From Watersipora subatra (Eukaryota > Bryozoa > Gymnolaemata > Cheilostomatida > Watersiporidae), in assembly GCF_963576615.1 (NCBI RefSeq), contig NC_088711.1, positions 22,786,182 to 22,850,181 of the forward strand: a stretch of DNA of 64,000 bases, read 5' to 3'. The notes below the pieces were generated by a model. The model was given only the letters and a program-made list of their open reading frames with translations, was not told the DNA's origin and ran no database searches. Made by a program: the position numbers and the translations under genes. Below, one piece after another: positions 1 through 11,295 of this stretch. Within the stretch, counting starts at the first letter, position 1; each line of letters begins with the position of its first letter.

Positions 1-133
1 CGACTTGGCGATTTACAATGATTGTGAAAACACTTCGCGAAAATTGAGCATCAATTGTCAAGGTGCTGAGGGGGCTGAAACTAGTATTACGCATCTACTC
101 ACGCCTGAAAACTCGCATCAGCTGATGGTATGA

Positions 134-215
134 GGTAGTGTGGCCGAGCGGTCTAAGGCGCTGGTTTAAGGCACCAGTCCCTTCGGGGGTGTGGGTTCGA
201 ATCCCACCGCTGCCA
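134..215 (+). tRNA. tRNA-Leu(AAG), unit 1
   Basis: The acceptor stem GGTAGTG pairs with CGCTGCC and the discriminator is A. The D-arm lies at 143-159. The anticodon stem CTGGT/ACCAG encloses the loop TTAAGGC, giving anticodon AAG. A long class II variable arm and a perfect T-arm (GTGGG, TTCGAAT, CCCAC) complete an 82-nt leucine tRNA. The A and B boxes fit the Pol III type 2 promoter, and a T5 terminator follows at 220-224. No intron is present. The wobble A would be read as inosine. Confidence 0.95.
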
Positions 216-219
216 ATTA

Positions 220-224
220 TTTTT
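220..224 (+). terminator. Pol III terminator of tRNA-Leu(AAG)
   Basis: A run of five T lies 5 bases after the discriminator base. It recurs at the same place in the other array units. Confidence 0.75.
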
Positions 225-390
225 ACTCGCCGATGTTAGAAGAAGTTTTAGCAAGATGACGCGAGAGGTGTAAAGTTAAACAAGATGATGAATGAAAAAT
301 GAAGATGGTGTCGAAATAATCCTCGCGTGTATATCGTTTTGTCACGGATTGAAACATATTCGTCGCGCCAACTATAACTATAATTATAAC

Positions 391-414
391 TATAACTATA
401 ATTTATTTGACTTG
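391..414. repeat. (ACTATA)n-like microsatellite in unit spacer
   Basis: Short ACTATA/ATTATA hexamers run between the Leu(AAG) and Glu(CTC) genes. The core units carry about five hexamers. Unit 19 (near 37,467) and the diverged edge copy near 40,300 carry only about two, so the tract has probably expanded in the homogenised core. Confidence 0.7.
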
Positions 415-454
415 AAACTTACAGAAATAATGTTATCACTCAATAAAATTTTGT

Positions 455-458
455 AAAA
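455..458 (-). terminator. Pol III terminator of tRNA-Glu(CTC)
   Basis: Four A on the plus strand read as TTTT on the transcribed minus strand, 13 bases past the 3' end. A further TTTT lies beyond it at 446-452. It recurs in each array unit. Confidence 0.55.
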
Positions 459-471
459 CAAAGGAGAAGAG

Positions 472-543
472 TTCCCAGACGGGGAATCGAACCCCGGCCA
501 CGGCGGTGAGAGCGCCGGATCCTAACCACTAGACCACCTGGGA
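472..543 (-). tRNA. tRNA-Glu(CTC), unit 1
   Basis: Read on the minus strand, the acceptor TCCCAGG pairs with TCTGGGA and the discriminator is A. The D-arm carries the AGTGGTTAGGAT run usual for animal tRNA-Glu. The anticodon stem CGGCG/CGCCG holds the loop CTCTCAC, giving CTC. The T-arm CGGGG, TTCGATT, CCCCG is perfect. The gene is 72 nt with no intron. A downstream T4 run on the minus strand lies at 455-458. It converges on the Leu gene at 134. Confidence 0.95.
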
Positions 544-915
544 TGGCTGACTATGGCAAATGGCCAGAGATAATACGCAGCAGAGCAATTATCGTAAATG
601 ATAACTTCTTAGTAATTGAATGCCGGAATATTTTGACTCTTTTCATCACCATCTCGATGGGATAGTCCTTGCCATGATAATTAGATAAGAATAACGCTTA
701 GGCCATGCCTTCTTTAATCGGCGGCGTAATGCTGACTCTGTTAAATTAGCATTGATCAAATATACGAGTAGCATAGCACTTCGGGATTCAAAAAATCTCG
801 CAGCAAAACCATTGATGGTTGATGAGGCTGTACTCTTATCTGACAAAATTGCTCAATTACCAAGCCATTCGAAGTTTCGCCAATACGGCATCCATATTTT
901 TCTGGCATCACCGTG

Positions 916-995
916 GGTAGCATGGCCGAGTGGTCGAAGGCGCTGGTTTTAGGCACCAGTCCGAAAGGGCGTGGGTTCGAATCCCACTGCTGCCA
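916..995 (+). tRNA. tRNA-Leu(TAG), unit 1
   Basis: The acceptor GGTAGCA pairs with TGCTGCC and the discriminator is A. The anticodon loop TTTAGGC gives TAG, on the same CTGGT/ACCAG stem as the AAG gene. There is a class II variable arm and a perfect T-arm. The D-loop reads TCGAAGG here, against TCTAAGG in most units. A T4 terminator follows at 1000-1003. An AT-rich TATTTTT about 20 bp upstream may help initiation. Confidence 0.94.
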
Positions 996-999
996 AATG

Positions 1000-1003
1000 T
1001 TTT
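1000..1003 (+). terminator. Pol III terminator of tRNA-Leu(TAG)
   Basis: A T4 run begins 5 bases after the tRNA end and recurs in each unit. In units 2 and 5 the base just before it is changed but the run is kept. Confidence 0.7.
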
Positions 1004-1431
1004 ATCGCGAAATGAGGAGTATTCTCGCTCGTTTTTGGTGTCAGTTCTTCCCGCAAACAACGCGCGAAGTGTTGCGGGAAGCGCGTATTTAAGACTCGCG
1101 ATAATGTGCAATGCGAATGATGATAGGACGTCTCGCGGACGGTTGCAATGAAGGTTTTGATATGAAACCAAGAAAAAAACTCGTTGATGAAATCACATAC
1201 GATGCAATGACGAAATCGTTCTATTGATCGTAAGCGTGAGGAGCAACAAAGCGAGCGTTGGCGCATGCCCAGTCGCGTCTCCTAGTGTAGTTTAGTTCGC
1301 AAAAAATTACTGCCTTTTCGGACTCTCGTCATGAAGTTTTACACAAACTGTAAATTTGTCGTTTTGCGGAAGCGAAATATTTTAAAAACTCGTACAGCCC
1401 GTAGCGGGTAAATGTATTGCGCGGAGAATAC

Positions 1432-1435
1432 AAAA
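1432..1435 (-). terminator. Possible terminator of the Glu(TTC)-like relic
   Basis: AAAA on the plus strand gives a TTTT about 20 bases downstream on the minus strand. Its use depends on whether the relic is transcribed. Confidence 0.3.
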
Positions 1436-1455
1436 GACACAGGAAGAAACACATC

Positions 1456-1526
1456 TTCCCAGACGGGGATTGAACTCCGACCGTGGCGGTGAAAACGCCG
1501 GATCCTAACCACTAGGTCGCCTGATA
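1456..1526 (-). pseudogene. tRNA-Glu(TTC)-like relic, unit 1
   Basis: The minus strand shows a Glu-type D-arm, the anticodon loop TTTTCAC (TTC) and a B-box-like GTTCAATCC. The acceptor 5' strand TATCAGG mispairs with TCTGGGA at the second pair. The T-stem CGGAG/CCCCG has an A-C mismatch and encloses only six bases. The gene is 71 nt, one shorter than tRNA-Glu(CTC). The same defects occur in every unit and in edge copies, so they predate array expansion. It may still bind Pol III factors, but a functional tRNA looks unlikely. Confidence 0.7.
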
Positions 1527-2193
1527 TAAAACTGATGACGACCCGCCCAGCGCATATGGCATTGCTCCGTGGAAGCCATATTTTCATGTAAAACCTCGCC
1601 TGTTCGAAAACTTATGTCACGCATTAGCATTCCATGCTTACATACGCGTACCTTAGCGATCGTGCTCGTCGCCAGGACACCCGAGTTTTCTCTCGCTGTT
1701 TCCGTAATGGCTCCACCGATCCGTTACATAAAAAGCGGGCTCGAGAAAGTTTTGAATCTTGGTCGCCGTCGTATACCGATAATTAGAAAATATGTAGTTT
1801 CAAAACGCTATGAAAGTAGAAGCTTGGCTGTTTGTAGCGCATCCTACAGCCTCAAAAGGCTGTTTCCGAATCCGCTTTTCAGTGGCACTGTTCACCGACG
1901 CTCGATAAAGATTAGAAATATAGCGAGAACGTACGTCTTGAGGTATTGGTGTTGAATGCAGTTCGATTGAACCGTGGACAAAGATATCGTTGCGGTCACT
2001 GCGTCGCAGTACGAACACGGCAAGGCCATTACGCGAATTGTTAAGGACGGAAAACTGATGCGACTTGGCGATTTACAATGATTGTGAAAACATTTCGCGA
2101 AAATTGAGCATCAATTGTCAGGGTGCTGAGCGGGCTAAAACTAGTATTACGCATCTACTCACGCCTGAAAACTCGCATCAGCTGATGGTATGA

Positions 2194-2275
2194 GGTAGTG
2201 TGGCCGAGCGGTCTAAGGCGCTGGTTTAAGGCACCAGTCCCTTCGGGGGTGTGGGTTCGAATCCCACCGCTGCCA
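2194..2275 (+). tRNA. tRNA-Leu(AAG), unit 2
   Basis: Identical to the unit 1 gene across all stems and loops. Confidence 0.95.
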
Positions 2276-2531
2276 ATTATTTTTACTCGCCGATGTTAGA
2301 AGAAGTTTTAGCAAGATGACGCGAGAGGTGTAAAGTTAAACAAGATGATGAATGAAAAATGAAGATGGTGTCGAAATAATCCTCGCGTGTATATCGTTTT
2401 GTCACGGATTGAAACATATTCGTCGCGCCAACTATAACTATAATTATAACTATAACTATAATTTATTTGACTTGAAACTTACAGAAATAATGTTATCACT
2501 CAATAAAATTTTGTAAAACAAAGGAGAAGAG

Positions 2532-2603
2532 TTCCCAGACGGGGAATCGAACCCCGGCCACGGCGGTGAGAGCGCCGGATCCTAACCACTAGACCACCTG
2601 GGA
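2532..2603 (-). tRNA. tRNA-Glu(CTC), unit 2
   Basis: Identical to the unit 1 gene. Confidence 0.95.
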
Positions 2604-2975
2604 TGGCTGACTATGGCAAATGGCCAGAGATAATACGCAGCAGAGCAATTATCGTAAATGATAACTTCTTAGTAATTGAATGCCGGAATATTTTGACTCT
2701 TTTCATCACCATCTCGATGGGATAGTCCTTGCCATGATAATTAGATAAGGATAACGCTTAGGCCATGCCTTCTTTAATCGGCGGCGTAATGCTGACTCTG
2801 TTAAATTAGCATTGATCAAATATACGAGTAGCATAGCACTTCGGGATTCAAAAAATCTCGCAGCAAAACCATTGATGGTTGATGAGGCTGTACTCTTATC
2901 TGACAAAATTGCTCAATTACCAAGCCATTCGAAGTTTCGCCAATACGGCATCCATATTTTTCTGGCATCACCGTG

Positions 2976-3055
2976 GGTAGCATGGCCGAGTGGTCTAAGG
3001 CGCTGGTTTTAGGCACCAGTCCGAAAGGGTGTGGGTTCGAATCCCACTGCTGCCA
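2976..3055 (+). tRNA. tRNA-Leu(TAG), unit 2
   Basis: Carries the TCTAAGG D-loop and a T at the last variable-arm base. Confidence 0.95.
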
Positions 3056-3515
3056 AATATTTTATCGCGAAATGAGGAGTATTCTCGCTCGTTTTTGGTG
3101 TCAGTTCTTCCCGCAAACAACGCGCGAAGTGTTGCGGGAAGCGCGTATTTAAGACTCGCGATAATGTGCAATGCGAATGATGATAGGACGTCTCGCGGAC
3201 GGTTGCAATGAAGGTTTTGATACGAAAGCAAGAAAAAAGCTCGTTGATGAAATCACATACGATGCAATGACGAAATCGTTCTATTGATCGTAAGCGTGAG
3301 GAGCAACAAAGCGAGCGTTGGCGCATGCCCAGTCGCGTCTCCTAGTGTAGTTTAGTTCGCAAAAAATTACTGCCTTTTCGGACTCTCGTCATGAAGTTTT
3401 ACACCAACTGTAAAATTGTCGTTTTGCGGAAGCGAAATATTTTAAAAACTCGTACAGCCCGTAGCGGGTAAATGTATTGCGCGGAGAATACAAAAGACAC
3501 AGGAAGAAACACATC

Positions 3516-3586
3516 TTCCCAGACGGGGATTGAACTCCGACCGTGGCGGTGAAAACGCCGGATCCTAACCACTAGGTCACCTGATA
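3516..3586 (-). pseudogene. tRNA-Glu(TTC)-like relic, unit 2
   Basis: Has the same defects as unit 1. The base after the acceptor is A-T here rather than G-C (GTCACC on the plus strand). Confidence 0.7.
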
Positions 3587-4253
3587 TAAAACTGATGACG
3601 ACCCGCCCAGCGCATATGGCATTGCTCCGTGGAAGCCATATTTTCATGTAAAACCTCGCCTGTTCGAAAACTTATGTCACGCATTAGCATTCCATGCTTA
3701 CATACGCGTACCTTAGCGATCGTGCTCGTCGCCAGGACACCCGAGTTTTCTCTCGCTGTTTCCGTAATGGCTCCACCGATCCGTTACATAAAAAGCGGGC
3801 TCGAGAAAGTTTTGAATCTTGGTCGCCGTCGTATACCGATAATTAGAAAATATGTAGTTTCAAAACGCTATGAAAGTAGAAGCTTGGCTGTTTGTAGCGC
3901 ATCCTACAGCCTCAAAAGGCTGTTTCCGAATCCGCTTTTCAGTGGCACTGTTCACCGACGCTCGATAAAGATTAGAAATATAGCGAGAACGTACGTCTTG
4001 AGGTATTGGTGTTGAATGCAGTTCGATTGAACCGTGGACAAAGATATCGTTGCGGTCACTGCGTCGCAGTACGAACACGGCAAGGCCATTACGCGAATTG
4101 TTAAGGACGGAAAACTGATGCGACTTGGCGATTTACAATGATTGTGAAAACATTTCGCGAAAATTGAGCATCAATTGTCAGGGTGCTGAGCGGGCTAAAA
4201 CTAGTATTACGCATCTACTCACGCCTGAAAACTCGCATCAGCTGATGGTATGA

Positions 4254-4335
4254 GGTAGTGTGGCCGAGCGGTCTAAGGCGCTGGTTTAAGGCACCAGTCC
4301 CTTCGGGGGCGTGGGTTCGAATCCCACCGCTGCCA
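4254..4335 (+). tRNA. tRNA-Leu(AAG), unit 3
   Basis: The variable arm ends in C instead of T; otherwise as in unit 1. Confidence 0.95.
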
Positions 4336-4591
4336 ATTATTTTTACTCGCCGATGTTAGAAAAAGTTTTAGCAAGATGACGCGAAAGGTGTAAAGTTAAA
4401 CAAGATGATGAATGAAAAATGAAGATGGTGTCGAAATAATCCTCGCGTGTATATCGTTTTGTCACGGATTGAAACATATTCGTCGCGCCAACTATAACTA
4501 TAATTATAACTATAACTATAATTTATTTGACTTGAAACTTACAGAAATAATGTTATCACTCAATAAAATTTTGTAAAACAAAGGAGAAGAG

Positions 4592-4663
4592 TTCCCAGAT
4601 GGGAAATCGAACCCCGGCCACGGCGGTGAGAGCGCCGGATCCTAACCACTAGACCACCTGGGA
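4592..4663 (-). tRNA. tRNA-Glu(CTC), unit 3, T-stem variant
   Basis: The T-stem 3' strand is TCCCA instead of CCCCG, giving one A-C mismatch and one G-U pair. The T-loop and B box are unchanged. It may fold less well than the consensus. Confidence 0.85.
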
Positions 4664-5035
4664 TGGCTGACTATGGCAAATGGCCAGAGATAATACGCAG
4701 CAGAGCAATTATCGTAAATGATAACTTCTTAGTAATTGAATGCCGGAATATTTTGACTCTTTTCATCACCATCTCGATGGGATAGTCCTTGCCATGATAA
4801 TTAGATAAGAATAACGCTTAGGCCATGCCTTCTTTAATCGGCGGCGTAATGCTGACTCTGTTAAATTAGCATTGATCAAATATACGAGTAGCATAGCACT
4901 TCGGGATTCAAAAAATCTCGCAGCAAAACCATTGATGGTTGATGAGGCTGTACTCTTATCTGACAAAATTGCTCAATTACCAAGCCATTCGAAGTTTCGC
5001 CAATACGGCATCCATATTTTTCTGGCATCACCGTG

Positions 5036-5115
5036 GGTAGCATGGCCGAGTGGTCGAAGGCGCTGGTTTTAGGCACCAGTCCGAAAGGGCGTGGGTTCGA
5101 ATCCCACTGCTGCCA
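5036..5115 (+). tRNA. tRNA-Leu(TAG), unit 3
   Basis: TCGAAGG D-loop form, as in unit 1. Confidence 0.94.
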
Positions 5116-5575
5116 AATGTTTTATCGCGAAATGAGGAGTATTCTCGCTCGTTTTTGGTGTCAGTTCTTCCCGCAAACAACGCGCGAAGTGTTGCGGGAA
5201 GCGCGTATTTAAGACTCGCGATAATGTGCAATGCGAATGATGATAGGACGTCTCGCGGACGGTTGCAATGAAGGTTTTGATATGAAACCAAGAAAAAAAC
5301 TCGTTGATGAAATCACATACGATGCAATGACGAAATCGTTCTATTGATCGTAAGCGTGAGGAGCAACAAAGCGAGCGTTGGCGCATGCCCAGTCGCGTCT
5401 CCTAGTGTAGTTTAGTTCGCAAAAAATTACTGCCTTTTCGGACTCTCGTCATGAAGTTTTACACAAACTGTAAAATTGTCGTTTTGCGGAAGCGAAATAT
5501 TTTAAAAACTCGTACAGCCCGTAGCGGGTAAATGTATTGCGCGGAGAATACAAAAGACACAGGAAGAAACACATC

Positions 5576-5646
5576 TTCCCAGACGGGGATTGAACTCCGA
5601 CCGTGGCGGTGAAAACGCCGGATCCTAACCACTAGGTCGCCTGATA
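5576..5646 (-). pseudogene. tRNA-Glu(TTC)-like relic, unit 3
   Basis: Same sequence as unit 1. Confidence 0.7.
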
Positions 5647-6313
5647 TAAAACTGATGACGACCCGCCCAGCGCATATGGCATTGCTCCGTGGAAGCCATA
5701 TTTTCATGTAAAACCTCGCCTGTTCGAAAACTTATGTCACGCATTAGCATTCCATGCTTACATACGCGTACCTTAGCGATCGTGCTCGTCGCCAGGACAC
5801 CCGAGTTTTCTCTCGCTGTTTCCGTAATGGCTCCACCGATCCGTTACATAAAAAGCGGGCTCGAGAAAGTTTTGAATCTTGGTCGCCGTCGTATACCGAT
5901 AATTAGAAAATATGTAGTTTCAAAACGCTATGAAAGTAGAAGCTTGGCTGTTTGTAGCGCATCCTACAGCCTCAAAAGGCTGTTTCCGAATCCGCTTTTC
6001 AGTGGCACTGTTCACCGACGCTCGATAAAGATTAGAAATATAGCGAGAACGTACGTCTTGAGGTATTGGTGTTGAATGCAGTTCGATTGAACCGTGGACA
6101 AAGATATCGTTGCGGTCACTGCGTCGCAGTACGAACACGGCAAGGCCATTACGCGAATTGTTAAGGACGGAAAACTGATGCGACTTGGCGATTTACAATG
6201 ATTGTGAAAACACTTCGCGAAAATTGAGCATCAATTGTCAAGGTGCTGAGGGGGCTAAAACTAGTATTACGCATCTACTCACGCCTGAAAACTCGCATCA
6301 GCTGATGGTATGA

Positions 6314-6395
6314 GGTAGTGTGGCCGAGCGGTCTAAGGCGCTGGTTTAAGGCACCAGTCCCTTCGGGGGTGTGGGTTCGAATCCCACCGCTGCCA
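6314..6395 (+). tRNA. tRNA-Leu(AAG), unit 4
   Basis: Same as unit 1, in line with the three-unit duplication. Confidence 0.95.
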
Positions 6396-6651
6396 ATTAT
6401 TTTTACTCGCCGATGTTAGAAGAAGTTTTAGCAAGATGACGCGAGAGGTGTAAAGTTAAACAAGATGATGAATGAAAAATGAAGATGGTGTCGAAATAAT
6501 CCTCGCGTGTATATCGTTTTGTCACGGATTGAAACATATTCGTCGCGCCAACTATAACTATAATTATAACTATAACTATAATTTATTTGACTTGAAACTT
6601 ACAGAAATAATGTTATCACTCAATAAAATTTTGTAAAACAAAGGAGAAGAG

Positions 6652-6723
6652 TTCCCAGACGGGGAATCGAACCCCGGCCACGGCGGTGAGAGCGCCGGAT
6701 CCTAACCACTAGACCACCTGGGA
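6652..6723 (-). tRNA. tRNA-Glu(CTC), unit 4
   Basis: Consensus sequence. Confidence 0.95.
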
Positions 6724-7095
6724 TGGCTGACTATGGCAAATGGCCAGAGATAATACGCAGCAGAGCAATTATCGTAAATGATAACTTCTTAGTAATTGAA
6801 TGCCGGAATATTTTGACTCTTTTCATCACCATCTCGATGGGATAGTCCTTGCCATGATAATTAGATAAGAATAACGCTTAGGCCATGCCTTCTTTAATCG
6901 GCGGCGTAATGCTGACTCTGTTAAATTAGCATTGATCAAATATACGAGTAGCATAGCACTTCGGGATTCAAAAAATCTCGCAGCAAAACCATTGATGGTT
7001 GATGAGGCTGTACTCTTATCTGACAAAATTGCTCAATTACCAAGCCATTCGAAGTTTCGCCAATACGGCATCCATATTTTTCTGGCATCACCGTG

Positions 7096-7175
7096 GGTAG
7101 CATGGCCGAGTGGTCGAAGGCGCTGGTTTTAGGCACCAGTCCGAAAGGGCGTGGGTTCGAATCCCACTGCTGCCA
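7096..7175 (+). tRNA. tRNA-Leu(TAG), unit 4
   Basis: TCGAAGG D-loop form. Confidence 0.94.
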
Positions 7176-7635
7176 AATGTTTTATCGCGAAATGAGGAGT
7201 ATTCTCGCTCGTTTTTGGTGTCAGTTCTTCCCGCAAACAACGCGCGAAGTGTTGCGGGAAGCGCGTATTTAAGACTCGCGATAATGTGCAATGCGAATGA
7301 TGATAGGACGTCTCGCGGACGGTTGCAATGAAGGTTTTGATATGAAACCAAGAAAAAAACTCGTTGATGAAATCACATACGATGCAATGACGAAATCGTT
7401 CTATTGATCGTAAGCGTGAGGAGCAACAAAGCGAGCGTTGGCGCATGCCCAGTCGCGTCTCCTAGTGTAGTTTAGTTCGCAAAAAATTACTGCCTTTTCG
7501 GACTCTCGTCATGAAGTTTTACACAAACTGTAAATTTGTCGTTTTGCGGAAGCGAAATATTTTAAAAACTCGTACAGCCCGTAGCGGGTAAATGTATTGC
7601 GCGGAGAATACAAAAGACACAGGAAGAAACACATC

Positions 7636-7706
7636 TTCCCAGACGGGGATTGAACTCCGACCGTGGCGGTGAAAACGCCGGATCCTAACCACTAGGTCGC
7701 CTGATA
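7636..7706 (-). pseudogene. tRNA-Glu(TTC)-like relic, unit 4
   Basis: Same sequence as unit 1. Confidence 0.7.
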
Positions 7707-8373
7707 TAAAACTGATGACGACCCGCCCAGCGCATATGGCATTGCTCCGTGGAAGCCATATTTTCATGTAAAACCTCGCCTGTTCGAAAACTTATGTCAC
7801 GCATTAGCATTCCATGCTTACATACGCGTACCTTAGCGATCGTGCTCGTCGCCAGGACACCCGAGTTTTCTCTCGCTGTTTCCGTAATGGCTCCACCGAT
7901 CCGTTACATAAAAAGCGGGCTCGAGAAAGTTTTGAATCTTGGTCGCCGTCGTATACCGATAATTAGAAAATATGTAGTTTCAAAACGCTATGAAAGTAGA
8001 AGCTTGGCTGTTTGTAGCGCATCCTACAGCCTCAAAAGGCTGTTTCCGAATCCGCTTTTCAGTGGCACTGTTCACCGACGCTCGATAAAGATTAGAAATA
8101 TAGCGAGAACGTACGTCTTGAGGTATTGGTGTTGAATGCAGTTCGATTGAACCGTGGACAAAGATATCGTTGCGGTCACTGCGTCGCAGTACGAACACGG
8201 CAAGGCCATTACGCGAATTGTTAAGGACGGAAAACTGATGCGACTTGGCGATTTACAATGATTGTGAAAACATTTCGCGAAAATTGAGCATCAATTGTCA
8301 GGGTGCTGAGCGGGCTAAAACTAGTATTACGCATCTACTCACGCCTGAAAACTCGCATCAGCTGATGGTATGA

Positions 8374-8455
8374 GGTAGTGTGGCCGAGCGGTCTAAGGCG
8401 CTGGTTTAAGGCACCAGTCCCTTCGGGGGTGTGGGTTCGAATCCCACCGCTGCCA
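8374..8455 (+). tRNA. tRNA-Leu(AAG), unit 5
   Basis: Same as unit 2. Confidence 0.95.
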
Positions 8456-8711
8456 ATTATTTTTACTCGCCGATGTTAGAAGAAGTTTTAGCAAGATGAC
8501 GCGAGAGGTGTAAAGTTAAACAAGATGATGAATGAAAAATGAAGATGGTGTCGAAATAATCCTCGCGTGTATATCGTTTTGTCACGGATTGAAACATATT
8601 CGTCGCGCCAACTATAACTATAATTATAACTATAACTATAATTTATTTGACTTGAAACTTACAGAAATAATGTTATCACTCAATAAAATTTTGTAAAACA
8701 AAGGAGAAGAG

Positions 8712-8783
8712 TTCCCAGACGGGGAATCGAACCCCGGCCACGGCGGTGAGAGCGCCGGATCCTAACCACTAGACCACCTGGGA
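8712..8783 (-). tRNA. tRNA-Glu(CTC), unit 5
   Basis: Consensus sequence. Confidence 0.95.
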
Positions 8784-9155
8784 TGGCTGACTATGGCAAA
8801 TGGCCAGAGATAATACGCAGCAGAGCAATTATCGTAAATGATAACTTCTTAGTAATTGAATGCCGGAATATTTTGACTCTTTTCATCACCATCTCGATGG
8901 GATAGTCCTTGCCATGATAATTAGATAAGGATAACGCTTAGGCCATGCCTTCTTTAATCGGCGGCGTAATGCTGACTCTGTTAAATTAGCATTGATCAAA
9001 TATACGAGTAGCATAGCACTTCGGGATTCAAAAAATCTCGCAGCAAAACCATTGATGGTTGATGAGGCTGTACTCTTATCTGACAAAATTGCTCAATTAC
9101 CAAGCCATTCGAAGTTTCGCCAATACGGCATCCATATTTTTCTGGCATCACCGTG

Positions 9156-9235
9156 GGTAGCATGGCCGAGTGGTCTAAGGCGCTGGTTTTAGGCACCAGT
9201 CCGAAAGGGTGTGGGTTCGAATCCCACTGCTGCCA
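9156..9235 (+). tRNA. tRNA-Leu(TAG), unit 5
   Basis: TCTAAGG D-loop form, same as unit 2. Confidence 0.95.
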
Positions 9236-9695
9236 AATATTTTATCGCGAAATGAGGAGTATTCTCGCTCGTTTTTGGTGTCAGTTCTTCCCGCAAACAA
9301 CGCGCGAAGTGTTGCGGGAAGCGCGTATTTAAGACTCGCGATAATGTGCAATGCGAATGATGATAGGACGTCTCGCGGACGGTTGCAATGAAGGTTTTGA
9401 TACGAAACCAAGAAAAAAGCTCGTTGATGAAATCACATACGATGCAATGACGAAATCGTTCTATTGATCGTAAGCGTGAGGAGCAACAAAGCGAGCGTTG
9501 GCGCATGCCCAGTCGCGTCTCCTAGTGTAGTTTAGTTCGCAAAAAATTACTGCCTTTTCGGACTCTCGTCATGAAGTTTTACACCAACTGTAAAATTGTC
9601 GTTTTGCGGAAGCGAAATATTTTAAAAACTCGTACAGCCCGTAGCGGGTAAATGTATTGCGCGGAGAATACAAAAGACACAGGAAGAAACACATC

Positions 9696-9766
9696 TTCCC
9701 AGACGGGGATTGAACTCCGACCGTGGCGGTGAAAACGCCGGATCCTAACCACTAGGTCACCTGATA
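9696..9766 (-). pseudogene. tRNA-Glu(TTC)-like relic, unit 5
   Basis: Same as unit 2. Confidence 0.7.
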
Positions 9767-10433
9767 TAAAACTGATGACGACCCGCCCAGCGCATATGGC
9801 ATTGCTCCGTGGAAGCCATATTTTCATGTAAAACCTCGCCTGTTCGAAAACTTATGTCACGCATTAGCATTCCATGCTTACATACGCGTACCTTAGCGAT
9901 CGTGCTCGTCGCCAGGACACCCGAGTTTTCTCTCGCTGTTTCCGTAATGGCTCCACCGATCCGTTACATAAAAAGCGGGCTCGAGAAAGTTTTGAATCTT
10001 GGTCGCCGTCGTATACCGATAATTAGAAAATATGTAGTTTCAAAACGCTATGAAAGTAGAAGCTTGGCTGTTTGTAGCGCATCCTACAGCCTCAAAAGGC
10101 TGTTTCCGAATCCGCTTTTCAGTGGCACTGTTCACCGACGCTCGATAAAGATTAGAAATATAGCGAGAACGTACGTCTTGAGGTATTGGTGTTGAATGCA
10201 GTTCGATTGAACCGTGGACAAAGATATCGTTGCGGTCACTGCGTCGCAGTACGAACACGGCAAGGCCATTACGCGAATTGTTAAGGACGGAAAACTGATG
10301 CGACTTGGCGATTTACAATGATTGTGAAAACATTTCGCGAAAATTGAGCATCAATTGTCAGGGTGCTGAGCGGGCTAAAACTAGTATTACGCATCTACTC
10401 ACGCCTGAAAACTCGCATCAGCTGATGGTATGA

Positions 10434-10515
10434 GGTAGTGTGGCCGAGCGGTCTAAGGCGCTGGTTTAAGGCACCAGTCCCTTCGGGGGCGTGGGTTCGA
10501 ATCCCACCGCTGCCA
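10434..10515 (+). tRNA. tRNA-Leu(AAG), unit 6
   Basis: Same as unit 3. Confidence 0.95.
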
Positions 10516-10771
10516 ATTATTTTTACTCGCCGATGTTAGAAAAAGTTTTAGCAAGATGACGCGAAAGGTGTAAAGTTAAACAAGATGATGAATGAAAAAT
10601 GAAGATGGTGTCGAAATAATCCTCGCGTGTATATCGTTTTGTCACGGATTGAAACATATTCGTCGCGCCAACTATAACTATAATTATAACTATAACTATA
10701 ATTTATTTGACTTGAAACTTACAGAAATAATGTTATCACTCAATAAAATTTTGTAAAACAAAGGAGAAGAG

Positions 10772-10843
10772 TTCCCAGATGGGAAATCGAACCCCGGCCA
10801 CGGCGGTGAGAGCGCCGGATCCTAACCACTAGACCACCTGGGA
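10772..10843 (-). tRNA. tRNA-Glu(CTC), unit 6, T-stem variant
   Basis: Carries the same altered T-stem as unit 3. Confidence 0.85.
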
Positions 10844-11215
10844 TGGCTGACTATGGCAAATGGCCAGAGATAATACGCAGCAGAGCAATTATCGTAAATG
10901 ATAACTTCTTAGTAATTGAATGCCGGAATATTTTGACTCTTTTCATCACCATCTCGATGGGATAGTCCTTGCCATGATAATTAGATAAGAATAACGCTTA
11001 GGCCATGCCTTCTTTAATCGGCGGCGTAATGCTGACTCTGTTAAATTAGCATTGATCAAATATACGAGTAGCATAGCACTTCGGGATTCAAAAAATCTCG
11101 CAGCAAAACCATTGATGGTTGATGAGGCTGTACTCTTATCTGACAAAATTGCTCAATTACCAAGCCATTCGAAGTTTCGCCAATACGGCATCCATATTTT
11201 TCTGGCATCACCGTG

Positions 11216-11295
11216 GGTAGCATGGCCGAGTGGTCGAAGGCGCTGGTTTTAGGCACCAGTCCGAAAGGGCGTGGGTTCGAATCCCACTGCTGCCA
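11216..11295 (+). tRNA. tRNA-Leu(TAG), unit 6
   Basis: TCGAAGG D-loop form. Confidence 0.94.

Noticed and set aside
646-1266. Open frames of 60-105 codons on both strands in every unit
   Set aside because: They overlap tRNA genes or each other on opposite strands and repeat only because the DNA repeats. No domain or coding bias is seen.
1456-1526. Calling the TTC copy a functional tRNA-Glu
   Set aside because: The acceptor mismatch, T-stem mismatch and short T-loop are shared by all copies, so it is listed as a relic.
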